NCBI GenBank assembly: GCA_965204095.1
Contig: OZ241991.1
Span: 620,001-684,000, forward strand
Direction of reading: 5' to 3'
Length of the DNA stretch: 64,000 nucleotides
Origin: JAPPLB01 sp965204095
GTDB taxonomy: Bacteria > Acidobacteriota > Terriglobia > Bryobacterales > UBA6623
Shown: one piece after another, positions 53,677 to 62,977 of the stretch
Layout of the letters: every line of letters starts with the position of its first letter
Position numbering within the stretch: position 1 is the stretch's first letter
The notes under the pieces: model-generated
The model's database searches: none
Seen by the model: the letters and a program-made list of their open reading frames with translations, nothing else
Told to the model about the DNA's origin: nothing
Translations under genes and position numbers: made by a program

Positions 53677-55161
53677 TCAGGCGGCAAAGCGAAAGGCGAA
53701 CAGATGCGCGTCCCGAAGCCGAACCTTCAGCCGCACAGGGCGATCCGCCACTGAGCCGACCTCCGTTCGTTCCTTCCAGTGAACAGCGGCGTCGATCTTG
53801 TCCCCGAAGATCGGCGGACAATCGTCCAGAGAGAAGCCGGTTATCGGACTGCCGTCTTGTTGTTGAAGCTCGACCAGGATGGTCCCGCCGCCGCTGGTGC
53901 GGTAATTGAGCTTGAGCTGCTTCCCGGAAAATACCAGCGGGGGAGTGGTGAACTCTCCCCATCCGTCGTAGGGGCCCTCGACGGAAACAAAACCGTCCGT
54001 TCGCAGGGTGGCGCGGCGGAAGTGACTTTCCGGGTAGCGTAGGAAATCGGAATAATACATCGAGAGCTCGTCAGGCGCGGTTTGCAGGATCCCGACCCCC
54101 ATGATCGGATTGCGGTCGCACCAGCTTCGCTCGTCCCGTCCCGGACCCAGGAACGGCTTTCGCCTGCGGTCCCAGTGAATGCCGTCCCGGCTTGAGGCGA
54201 ACTGCGTGTCCGACAGCCCCGCGAAAGTGGGCGATAGGCCGGGAACCGTGCTGGTCGTTTCCGGCCCCGGCGCCTTTTCATAGTGTCTCCGGGTGTACAG
54301 AATCATCGGAAACATCAGATAAGCTCGCTGGGCGCGTTCGTACTTCACCGCGGCGTTGGTGTAAATATTCAGGTCCTCCGGGTCTTGGTCATCCGCGGAC
54401 ACCACCATCTCCGGCGTGGACCAGTGCAGGAAGTCCTCCGACTCGGCTCGCCGAATCGCCCGTATCCCGCCCTTGAAATCGCCGGGGCGCGAACGATCGA
54501 TACCTCGTAGATAGATCACGTACCGTTTCTTCTCGTCATCCCACAGCAGGGTGTTGTGGCTGTCGACAGGGGGATTATCGATCAGAGGGTTGCCGGCCAC
54601 CGGTTTCCAATGCAGCCCATCGCCCGAAGTAAATCCCAAAATCCGTCCGCTCGGACGCGTGATCATCTTGTAGCGTTCGTCGCCGGAGCCGTTCGGATCC
54701 AGAATGATGGAGGCGTTGATGCCCTCGACCTCACCTGCGGGGAATACGAGGTTGTTCTTTTTTGAGCCCTTCCATTCGACGATTCCCAGGTCGGGCTTTT
54801 CCCAATGGACCCCGTCTTGGCTCTCTGCATGGCAAGTGAGCGCCCGGGCGTCTTTACCCACATCCACCCGGTACCACATGCGGAAGCGGTCTCCATCCTT
54901 CAAGACACAGGAATAGTGCAAGCCATGGGCTATCGGTTCCCAGGGATGGTCCTTTGCGCGGATCACAATCTCACGGGGCGTGGGAGTGTGAAACGCCAAC
55001 CGGACGTTTTCCTTCTTGTCGAACCAAAGATCGTCGAGAAAAAGCTGTCGACTGGAACCAACGTCGACCGGCCCTTTTGCAGGAGTCTCCGAGACCGAAC
55101 AGGAGACGGAGGGAGCGAGCGCCACCGTGGCCACGCTGGAGAAAAAGTCACGACGTTTCAT
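53677..55161 (-). CDS. Secreted beta-propeller glycosidase-like protein, paralogue
   Basis: 494 aa. The N-terminus MKRRDFFSSVATVALAPSVS is a Tat or lipoprotein-like signal. LFLDDLWF (about 40), SQDGVHWEKPDLGIVEW, GDGLHWKPV and SRDGIHWDRR are propeller-blade motifs, and the C-terminal sandwich (GGGTILVELQQQDGSPITGFSLDDC, VRLKVRLRDAHLFAFRF) matches the protein at 30231-31670. It is followed by oxidoreductase and BNR genes on the same strand (upstream side), forming a likely sugar-catabolic group. Confidence 0.78.
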   Translation of the reverse strand: MKRRDFFSSVATVALAPSVSCSVSETPAKGPVDVGSSRQLFLDDLWFDKKENVRLAFHTPTPREIVIRAKDHPWEPIAHGLHYSCVLKDGDRFRMWYRVDVGKDARALTCHAESQDGVHWEKPDLGIVEWKGSKKNNLVFPAGEVEGINASIILDPNGSGDERYKMITRPSGRILGFTSGDGLHWKPVAGNPLIDNPPVDSHNTLLWDDEKKRYVIYLRGIDRSRPGDFKGGIRAIRRAESEDFLHWSTPEMVVSADDQDPEDLNIYTNAAVKYERAQRAYLMFPMILYTRRHYEKAPGPETTSTVPGLSPTFAGLSDTQFASSRDGIHWDRRRKPFLGPGRDERSWCDRNPIMGVGILQTAPDELSMYYSDFLRYPESHFRRATLRTDGFVSVEGPYDGWGEFTTPPLVFSGKQLKLNYRTSGGGTILVELQQQDGSPITGFSLDDCPPIFGDKIDAAVHWKERTEVGSVADRPVRLKVRLRDAHLFAFRFAA

Positions 55162-55307
55162 GGGATGTCCTGCTTAAGGATCTTGAGTGAGAATAAATGA
55201 GCGCCTTTCCGGCGCCCACCGATAGCTTACGATGAATCGGCGCTTGGGCAAAGAGGTCGCATCTGCGGCCTGTGAGAGCAGAGCGCCGTAACGGCTTCGT
55301 ACATGCT

Positions 55308-56369
55308 TCACAAGCGTTTCCCCCAAGAGTCCATCGCCGGTTGCGCCAGGGGAAGCCGGACCGCCGAGCCGGAGTGTGCGGACAAAGCAACGGCTTCGCA
55401 GAATTCCATGTAGCGCAGCCCTTCTTCGAAGGTTGGTGAAACCGTGCCGTCCGTTCGTATCGCGTCGATAAATTCTTGATCGGTGGTTTGAGAGCGTACT
55501 TCCTCCGCAGAGACGACCATCGGAGTCAGTTCACCGGCGTCTCCGGTTGCTCCTAGAATTTCTTCGGAGAAGAGTCGGTAGATCAGCGCCCCGCGAGAGC
55601 CGTAGATCTCGATAGTGTGACCGGGAGAGAATGAAGCGGACTGGCTCAAATGGTAGCTGAAGGCGGCTCCACACTGCAGGGTTCCGGCGGCCACCACCGA
55701 ATCGGGTACAGTAGCCGACACGCTCGCTCCTGTTGAGCTGCAGCGCACCTGATGGTGTAGCTTCGCAACCGCGGAAACGATCGCCGCCGGTCCGACCCAA
55801 CGATGAGCCACCTCGACCCACAGGCCGAGGGTCAGCGCATTAACTCCCACCACCTCCGGATCGAACCGCCAATCGTACCCGGCGGACAGTTTCTCGAAGC
55901 TCATCCCGGTCACGCGCAGTTCGGTCACCTCACCCACGAAGTTCTCCTTGTGCAACAGCCTTTTCATGAGACGGTCGCCTTTGAGCCCGGGACGGGGAGG
56001 ATAAAGGGCCGTGACGCGCCCCGATGATTTCGCGGCTGCAACCATCCTTTGCGCTTCCGAAAGATTGCGAGCCATGCGCGCCTGGCAGAGCACATGCTTT
56101 CCCGCTTCCAGCGCTCGCAGGGTTGCGGAACAGTGAAGAACGGGAGGGGTGGCTACGACGACGGCGTCGATGTCAGCGGAATCGCAAACTTCCTCCCAAC
56201 TCCGAGCAACGGTCGGAATGTCGAACTTCCCAGCGAGTTTCCGGGCCTTGGCGGAATCCCGGGACCAGATCAACCGACAAGAGACGCCCGGGATCCGGGT
56301 CAAAGCCGGCAGATGCCGGGTCTCGACGACCCAGCCTGCGCCGATGATCCCTATCCGGATGGTCTCCAT
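55308..56369 (-). CDS. Gfo/Idh/MocA family oxidoreductase
   Basis: 353 aa from the ATG at 56369; a GTG at 56381 would add four residues. There is no export signal. The Rossmann motif IGIIGAGWVVETRHLPAL is at the N-terminus and VVVATPPVLHCSATLRALEAGKHVLCQ (about 72-98) is the family's second motif; the catalytic EKP is CQARMA here, so the Lys is missing. It is probably NAD(P)-binding with a changed activity. It lies between the propeller glycosidase gene and the BNR genes. Confidence 0.85.
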   Translation of the reverse strand: METIRIGIIGAGWVVETRHLPALTRIPGVSCRLIWSRDSAKARKLAGKFDIPTVARSWEEVCDSADIDAVVVATPPVLHCSATLRALEAGKHVLCQARMARNLSEAQRMVAAAKSSGRVTALYPPRPGLKGDRLMKRLLHKENFVGEVTELRVTGMSFEKLSAGYDWRFDPEVVGVNALTLGLWVEVAHRWVGPAAIVSAVAKLHHQVRCSSTGASVSATVPDSVVAAGTLQCGAAFSYHLSQSASFSPGHTIEIYGSRGALIYRLFSEEILGATGDAGELTPMVVSAEEVRSQTTDQEFIDAIRTDGTVSPTFEEGLRYMEFCEAVALSAHSGSAVRLPLAQPAMDSWGKRL

Positions 56370-56589
56370 CGGAGTGCGCACGACAGCGTTTCTTGTGCGC
56401 CGTACAATCTACCACGAGTTCCGGCGCGCCTTCGATTCCCCAAAGGTGACCCGGTCGAACAAGACAGGGTTGCACCTCGCCGGTAACCTATGCGTGGGGC
56501 TCTCGCTGCTTGGTTTCAAGAGCAGAGCGGCCGTTGCGAGACTCATGGTCTCCTCTATGCCAGTCAGTCCTGACGCTTTTACGGGAAGG

Positions 56590-57720
56590 TCACTTCGCAC
56601 GAAGCCGGCACCAGCGCGACTGCGTGACGCACGCTTCGGTGCACCAATAGCTAACCAGAACGTCACCGCCGGCGGTGGCGGCTGCGTGCGGACGGCCAAA
56701 CGCAATCACATCGTGGCTGGCCGGATAGGTATCTCTGGATGGAACGCCGATGGTTTCCCGTCCCGTGGCGTCCCAGATCACTACATTGCGGTCCAGATCC
56801 CAGGACTTCCCGGAGTCCTCGGAAAGAACCCCCCGAATACCCGGCGGATCCAACTCCCGGACGGTATATGCCGCAAACATGCGTCCGTTGCCCAAGTCGA
56901 CGGCCCAACTTGTCTGCGCCGGGATCGCTGTCGGTTGCGGCGCGTCCCAACGGCGGCCTGTCTCGTCGGACGTGGTGAGATGCAGGTCGATAAACTCCTT
57001 GCTCCGTAAGTCCTGAGTCCACAGCAAGGTGAACAGTCGCCCGGATTTCAGGGCAATCACGCGGCCGTGCCAGAAGGCTTTTTGTTCTTCGGGAGAGATG
57101 CCGGCGAAGCGGTGCAAGTCTCCCCAGCTCTGGCCCTGGTCACTCGAAAACAACGCCAGCATCTCGGCCTGCACGGGGAGCGGGTCGTCGTAGGCCTTCC
57201 CGATGTCGAAAGCCAGAAACCAGCCGCCGTCCGGCATCTCGATCACCGGGCCGGACACGTAGGCGATGATGCCGTCGGGCATCTCGATCACCTGGGGGGC
57301 CGACCAGCTCCGCCCGTTGTCGTGGGAGCGAAACAGCAGTGTCTCGACCGGCAGAAAGCCCCCGGTATCAGGGTTGACCATGAGCCGATCCGGGGCCGTG
57401 CAATCGTGCCGCATGGCCGAGAGAGTGAGAGTGCCATCCCGTAAACGGCTCAGGAAAGGGGCGGAGTAGGTGTAGGGCGTGACGTCCTTTCGTGGGTCGT
57501 GGACGAGCCCTTCCTCTTTCCAGGTCGTTCCTTCGTCCGTTGAGCGTAGAACCGCCAGGACGCCGTCGTGCGAATAGAAAGCCGTGCCGCGCCGATGAAC
57601 GCCGACCCACTCGCCTTCGACGGGCGCCAGGACCGTAGGAAGATAGCTGTTGACGACGCGGTGACCCGCCAGCGGGTTCCGGAACAGGACGCCGTCGGAG
57701 ATGATTTCGAGCTGGGCCAT
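56590..57720 (-). CDS. BNR/sialidase-like beta-propeller protein
   Basis: 376 aa from the ATG at 57720 (MAQLEIISDGVLF). Asp-box (SxDxGxxW) repeats are visible: STDEGTTWKEE, SHDNGRSWSAP, SSDQGQSWGDL, TSDETGRRWDAP and SEDSGKSWDLD. No signal peptide is seen, so it may be cytoplasmic or the family is acting as an exo-hydrolase after uptake. A true sialidase Arg triad cannot be confirmed by eye. It is next to a second BNR gene in the same direction. Confidence 0.8.
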   Translation of the reverse strand: MAQLEIISDGVLFRNPLAGHRVVNSYLPTVLAPVEGEWVGVHRRGTAFYSHDGVLAVLRSTDEGTTWKEEGLVHDPRKDVTPYTYSAPFLSRLRDGTLTLSAMRHDCTAPDRLMVNPDTGGFLPVETLLFRSHDNGRSWSAPQVIEMPDGIIAYVSGPVIEMPDGGWFLAFDIGKAYDDPLPVQAEMLALFSSDQGQSWGDLHRFAGISPEEQKAFWHGRVIALKSGRLFTLLWTQDLRSKEFIDLHLTTSDETGRRWDAPQPTAIPAQTSWAVDLGNGRMFAAYTVRELDPPGIRGVLSEDSGKSWDLDRNVVIWDATGRETIGVPSRDTYPASHDVIAFGRPHAAATAGGDVLVSYWCTEACVTQSRWCRLRAK

Positions 57721-57824
57721 GAAGATCGTTCGCGTCCGGCAGGGCAATAATATGGAATCCCGAGCCGCTAGTCGTCAGCGAACGGCGCCGGACGCGTCGT
57801 TTGCCACGGCCCCATGCAGGTCCG

Positions 57825-59057
57825 TCAGGCCTCCCGGAGGAAACTGGCGGCGATGTACTTTTGCTTTCCGCCGTCGCTCATGCTGTTGAAATAGTAAGCC
57901 ACGATCGCCGTGCCGTCAGGTAACAGGTCGGCCAGGGGATAGCCCAGGTCACGGTTGTGCCCGTCGTCTCGGATCACGAATGCTTCGGCCTCCGCGATGC
58001 GCTCGCATTCAGCATCCAGCAAACGCGCCCGAATCCCGAAGGGCTCTCGGCGGTAGCCGTAGGCCAGCAGCACCCGCCCGCTGGGCATTCGGATCGCCGT
58101 GCAGGGATAACCCCAGAACGCCTCCTTCCGGGGATGCGACCAGTTCCGTCCGCCGTCTAGCGAATGAGACGTATAGCTGTACCCCGCAGGGTTGCTGCGC
58201 ATGAAGGCGACCAGCTTCCCCGAGGCGCACTCGTAAAGAACGGTCTCGTTGAATCCGGTCTTGGCGTCAGGCCGGGCGATCGTTCCTCGCAGCCGCCAAT
58301 GCATGCCCCCATCAACGGACTCCATGAGATACGAGGTCTCCGGTCGGTCCGCGCTGTAGACCGGGATCACCAAACTTCGATCCGAAAGAACAAAAGCCGG
58401 ATTGCGAATCGCCGTTGGACTCGGCCATCCCGGCAAGGTATCTCGCATGCCACTCACGGGCGAAACCCAATACCGCTGGCTCCATGTGCGGCCGTTATCG
58501 TGAGAAAGTCGCACATAGGTCCCCGTCTTGGCGCTATGGACATTCCATTGTTCGTGGTGGCGAGCGCGCCACTCGTTGCCCGGATCGGAGCGGATCTTCT
58601 CGTAAAGTCCTTTTGTGATCAGACGGGATGCGTGGCTGGCATGGAGAATGATTCCCTCCGGCAGCAGCGTCAGGTTGGAATTCCTGATGTTCCCGGCATC
58701 GAAGACGCGCGGTGCGCCGCTCCAGGTACGGCCATCGTCCTCGGAAGTCAGCAGACACATCTCGACTTCCGGATTGGAGTGGCCCGAGTCGGGCGACCGG
58801 CGGAAGCCCATCAGTACCTTGCCGCCGGGCAACACAAGCGGTGAAGGCCCGGGACCGCAGTAGTACTTGGAATCTCGGTAGATGTCTACATCGTCTCGGG
58901 ATTTCTGCAACCGCCCCGGGTCGGGCGGAGCAGCCGAACCTTTCGACGCGAGAGCACCCTGGCTCGGAATAAGCCGCGCTGTAACGCTGAACGATCCGCC
59001 GAGCAGGGCGGCCCGCCGCAGGAACTTCCTGCGGCCGTATTCGGCAGATCTGATCAT
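57825..59057 (-). CDS. Tat-exported BNR/sialidase-like protein
   Basis: 410 aa from the ATG at 59057; the open frame reaches 59117 but that part belongs to the insertion sequence edge. The twin-arginine signal YGRRKFLRRAALLGGSF is clear. Asp boxes SEDDGRTWSGAP, SHDNGRTWSQRY, SVDGGMHWRL and SLDGGRNWSHP mark the propeller. The first gene of this minus-strand group; an IS element lies 47 bases upstream of its start and has probably replaced its original promoter. Confidence 0.82.
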   Translation of the reverse strand: MIRSAEYGRRKFLRRAALLGGSFSVTARLIPSQGALASKGSAAPPDPGRLQKSRDDVDIYRDSKYYCGPGPSPLVLPGGKVLMGFRRSPDSGHSNPEVEMCLLTSEDDGRTWSGAPRVFDAGNIRNSNLTLLPEGIILHASHASRLITKGLYEKIRSDPGNEWRARHHEQWNVHSAKTGTYVRLSHDNGRTWSQRYWVSPVSGMRDTLPGWPSPTAIRNPAFVLSDRSLVIPVYSADRPETSYLMESVDGGMHWRLRGTIARPDAKTGFNETVLYECASGKLVAFMRSNPAGYSYTSHSLDGGRNWSHPRKEAFWGYPCTAIRMPSGRVLLAYGYRREPFGIRARLLDAECERIAEAEAFVIRDDGHNRDLGYPLADLLPDGTAIVAYYFNSMSDGGKQKYIAASFLREA

Positions 59058-59116
59058 CGAAGTACGAACACCCTTCCGGGTCGGTGCTCGGGCACACCAC
59101 CTGGGGCCTGTTAACA

Positions 59117-60054
59117 CTAACGCAGGGCCTCGACGATCCGAGCGAAGTGCAGGAAAGCGAGAAACATCACATCGAGTTTATCGAACCGCGAAAAGATGCG
59201 CCGGAAGCCCTTCAGCCGCCGGAAGAGCCGCTCGACTTCGTTGCGGCGGCGGTACAGCAGGCGGTCGTATTCCCACGGCTGCAGTCGGGTCCGACGCGGC
59301 GGCACGACAGGAATCCATCCAAAATCCAGCGCCAATTGACGCGTCTGATCGTCCTCATAGGCGCTGTCCATCAGCAGTGGGAGGGGCTCGGGCAACGGCC
59401 CCAGTCCGGCCAGCAGATCGCGGCCCTGCACCGCGTCGTGCGCTTGACCCGGCGAGAGAGCGAACGTTATCGCCGTTCTAGCCTGCATTTGTCACCACGT
59501 GGCGAGGCGAAGTGCGTGAGAGGGCCGTCAGGACGAGGCGCGAGCCGCTTGGCGCGCGCAGGCGTACTTGACAGTACGTTGAGCACGGCAAGCAAGCGCA
59601 ACGAAGTCCTGGCGGTCGTATCGTGTGCTTCGACCGTCGTGTGGTGAGAAATGCAGGCTAGCATTCGCGGCAACCAGATGAACCTTGGTGCTCCATCCGC
59701 CGCGCGATTTGCCGATCGCTTGGGGACCGTTTTTTTTAACGCCCCCGTGCCGTCCGGATGCACCTTCACGATGGTCGAGTCCATCGAAACCGCCTCCACT
59801 CGGATGCGCACCAACTGCTCTCTCTGCAGCTTTTCGAACACCGCGTCCAGCACGCCGTTCTTGGACCAGCGGTTCATGCGGGTGTAGATGGTGTGCCAGT
59901 TTCCGAAGCGTCGCGGCAGCCCACGCCACTTGCAGCCCTGCTCGGCAACGTACAAAATGGCGTTCAAAACCGTGAGATTCGACAGGCTTACGTTACCGCG
60001 CTGGCGCGGCAGGACGGGCTCGATACGGCGGTACTGCTCCTCGGTGATCTCCAT
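59117..60054 (-). pseudogene. IS5-type DDE transposase interrupted by the fold-back element
   Basis: The first frame starts at 60054 (MEITEEQYRRIEPVLP) with the helix-turn-helix region and the first catalytic Asp in SMDSTIVKVH. At an A8 run (59737-59730) a -1 shift leads into KNGPQAIGKSRGGWSTKVH, as in IS427-group elements that need programmed frameshifting. After VAANA the frame is broken by the 184-bp element and resumes as RTAITFALSPGQAHD, with the second Asp in LLMDSAYEDD and the Glu in RRNEVERLFRRLK. All three catalytic acids are present, so the insertion is the only evident defect and is probably recent. Confidence 0.88.
59478..59661 (+). repeat. 184-bp fold-back element, copy 4, inserted in the transposase
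   Basis: 184 bases with CTAG on both sides. Deleting 180 bases and leaving one CTAG rejoins the transposase codons GCT AGA ACG in frame. So the element itself is about 180 bases and its insertion duplicated CTAG, or it targets CTAG. Confidence 0.95.
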
Positions 60055-60103
60055 GCCCTATTATAAAACATTTTTGCAGGTTAGTGTTAACAGGACCTAG
60101 TGC

Positions 60104-60156
60104 GCGGCATGGAGCGGCATGGAGCGGCACGGCGCGGGGCGGCGCGGGGCGGCTCA
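60104..60156 (+). repeat. G-rich short tandem repeats
   Basis: Repeats of GGAGCGGCAT followed by GCGGGGCGGC units lie between the IS end and the tRNA promoter. The strand asymmetry (almost no C runs on this strand) could allow G-quadruplex formation. Confidence 0.6.
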
Positions 60157-60216
60157 CTCACTTTCCAAATCAAGTGATTTTCCACATCGAGGCTTGACAC
60201 ACAAGCACTGAATCCT

Positions 60217-60245
60217 TTGACGATCAGGCAGCAGCGCTTTACACT
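60217..60245 (+). promoter_or_regulatory. Predicted promoter of the tRNA-tuf operon
   Basis: TTGACG (60217-60222) and TACACT (60240-60245) are exactly 17 bases apart, about 90 bases before tRNA-Thr. Such a strong sigma-70-like match fits a highly expressed translation operon. Confidence 0.6.
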
Positions 60246-60337
60246 GAAATCTGGAGTCGCTTGTCTTCCCCTGCGCTTGTGTTCTACGGGGCAACGTGTG
60301 TCTTCCGTGTTTCCGCTAGGATAAAGAGAAGGTCCGG

Positions 60338-60413
60338 GCTGGCGTAGCTCAGTCGGTAGAGCATCTGATTTGTAATCAGACGGTCGGGGGTTCGAATCCC
60401 TCCGCCAGCTCCA
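60338..60413 (+). tRNA. tRNA-Thr (anticodon TGT)
   Basis: The full cloverleaf can be drawn: acceptor GCTGGCG/CGCCAGC, D arm, anticodon stem around TTTGTAA, T arm GGTTCGAAT, and an encoded CCA. First gene of the tRNA-tuf cluster. Confidence 0.96.
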
Positions 60414-60471
60414 ACTGAGTCGGCCGGTGGGCCGTATGCGGGTTCGGACGGCGGCCGGGGTTTCGGTTCTT

Positions 60472-60546
60472 GCGGGAGTAACTCAATGGTAGAGTCACAG
60501 CCTTCCAAGCTGTTGGTTGCGGGTTCGATTCCCGTCTCCCGCTCCA
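60472..60546 (+). tRNA. tRNA-Gly (anticodon TCC)
   Basis: Acceptor GCGGGAG/CTCCCGC, anticodon loop CTTCCAA, T loop GGTTCGATT and encoded CCA. It lies 58 bases after tRNA-Thr. Confidence 0.96.
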
Positions 60547-60595
60547 GAAGTCTCCTCTGCGAATCCGGGCGTAAGATACGCAGGTTAAGTAGAGA

Positions 60596-60671
<76 letters not shown>

Positions 60672-60768
60672 CCGCTCCTCGGCCGAAGAGGTTTTGCGCC
60701 GGGCAGCAACTGGGGCAGCTTCGTCATGTGACTCGGAAGGAGAAAGCTGCGGAGGAACAAGGTATCGC

Positions 60769-60855
60769 GGACGGGTGGCCGAGTGGCTAAAGGCAGCAGA
60801 CTGTAAATCTGCCGGACTCAGTCCTACGGAGGTTCGAATCCTTCCCCGTCCACCA
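60769..60855 (+). tRNA. tRNA-Tyr (anticodon GTA)
   Basis: 87 bases, class II with a long variable arm (CCGGACTCAGTCCTACGGAG region). Acceptor GGACGGG/CCCGTCC, anticodon loop CTGTAAA and encoded CCA. It precedes tuf by 45 bases, a widely conserved arrangement (Thr-Gly-Thr-Tyr order differs by lineage). Confidence 0.96.
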
Positions 60856-60900
60856 CGAAATTGCGCTGTTCACTGACATCAGCGAGGAGAGAAGCAAACG

Positions 60901-62088
<1,188 letters not shown>

Positions 62089-62122
62089 TCGGAGCAACTG
62101 CAAAAGAGGAGGCTCACGGATC

Positions 62123-62275
62123 ATGGCAAGGGAACAGATCACACTCGAGTGCACGGAGACCAAGGATCGAAACTACACAACGACCAAGAACAAGAAGACG
62201 ACTCCGGGACGGCTGGAGCTGAAGAAATACTCGCCGCGTTTGAGACGTCACACGGTTCACCGTGAAGTGAAGTAG
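62123..62275 (+). CDS. rpmG: 50S ribosomal protein L33
   Basis: 50 aa: MAREQITLECTE, RNYTTTKNKKTTPGRLELKKY and SPRLRRHTVHREVK are L33 throughout. Only one Cys is present, so this is the zinc-free form. AGAGGAGG precedes the start by about 10 bases. Second protein gene of the operon. Confidence 0.96.
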   Translation: MAREQITLECTETKDRNYTTTKNKKTTPGRLELKKYSPRLRRHTVHREVK

Positions 62276-62351
62276 CCGTCTGCGTGTTCACCACAAGGAG
62301 GAAGTGGCGGATCAGTCCCACGAATGCGACAATGAAACGTGATTGGCTTTT

Positions 62352-62536
62352 CTAGCCTGCATTTCTCACCATGTGGCGAGGCGAAGTGCGTGAGAGGGCC
62401 GTCAGGACGAGGCGCGAGCCGCTTGGCGCGCGCAGGCGTACTTGAACAGTACGTTGAGCACGGCAAGCAAGCGCAACGAAGTCATGGCGGCCGTATCGCG
62501 TGCTTCGGCCGTCGGGTGGTGCGAAATGCAGGCTAG
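62352..62536 (+). repeat. 184-bp fold-back element, copy 5, abutting tRNA-Trp
   Basis: 185 bases with CTAG ends, inside the tuf-rpmG-trnW-secE operon. The AG of its right CTAG is also bases 1-2 of tRNA-Trp, so it must be transcribed as the tRNA leader in the operon transcript. Confidence 0.93.
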
Positions 62537-62608
62537 GGGCGTCGGTTAACGGTAAACCAGCGGTCTCCAAAACCGCCAATGGGGGTTCGATTCCCTCCGC
62601 CCCTGCCA
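62535..62608 (+). tRNA. tRNA-Trp (anticodon CCA)
   Basis: Acceptor AGGGGCG/CGCCCCT, anticodon stem GCGGT around CTCCAAA, T loop GGTTCGATT, discriminator G and encoded CCA. The place between rpmG and secE is conserved in many bacteria. Its first two bases overlap the end of the dispersed element. Confidence 0.95.
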
Positions 62609-62676
62609 GCCCATGAGCGTGCTGTGTAGCAGTCGGCGGGAAGAACCCGGGGCTGGTGTGAGAAGGGCGTAAGGCG

Positions 62677-62961
62677 ATGGCATCGATAGCAAAATCAACA
62701 TCGCGTGGAACGAAAGCCGCCGCAAGGTCCGGCCCCTCCGGGTGGCTGCAGAAGATCCAGGGTTGGCCCGCGGATCTGAGCAACTACATCGAAGGGCTCA
62801 AGCGCGAGATGCGGCTTGTGACTTGGCCGAACCGTCGTCAGGTCCAGGCAACCACGGTCGTCGTGCTGGTGACCGTATTCTTCTTCGGCCTTTTCTTTTT
62901 CGTGGTTGATTACGTGCTGACCCTGGGACAGACGAATCTCTACGAACGCTTCACACAGTGA
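62677..62961 (+). CDS. secE: Preprotein translocase subunit SecE
   Basis: 94 aa. After a basic N-terminal stretch comes the conserved SecE segment YIEGLKREMRLVTWPNRRQVQATTVVVLV (about 37-66) and one membrane helix (VFFFGLFFFVVDYVLTL). It stabilises SecY in the inner membrane. It is followed 16 bases later by nusG, the canonical order. Confidence 0.96.
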   Translation: MASIAKSTSRGTKAAARSGPSGWLQKIQGWPADLSNYIEGLKREMRLVTWPNRRQVQATTVVVLVTVFFFGLFFFVVDYVLTLGQTNLYERFTQ

Positions 62962-62977
62962 TAGACAGGGTCCTCTT

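Larger units (their letters stand above)
59104..60097 (-). mobile_element. IS5-family (IS427-like) insertion sequence, disrupted
   Basis: Terminal inverted repeats of 18 bases with one mismatch (59104-59121 and 60080-60097, sharing CCTGTTAACACTAAC) enclose a transposase in two overlapping frames. Without the inserted 184-bp element the IS would be about 810 bases, right for this group. I could not identify a target duplication. Confidence 0.85.
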
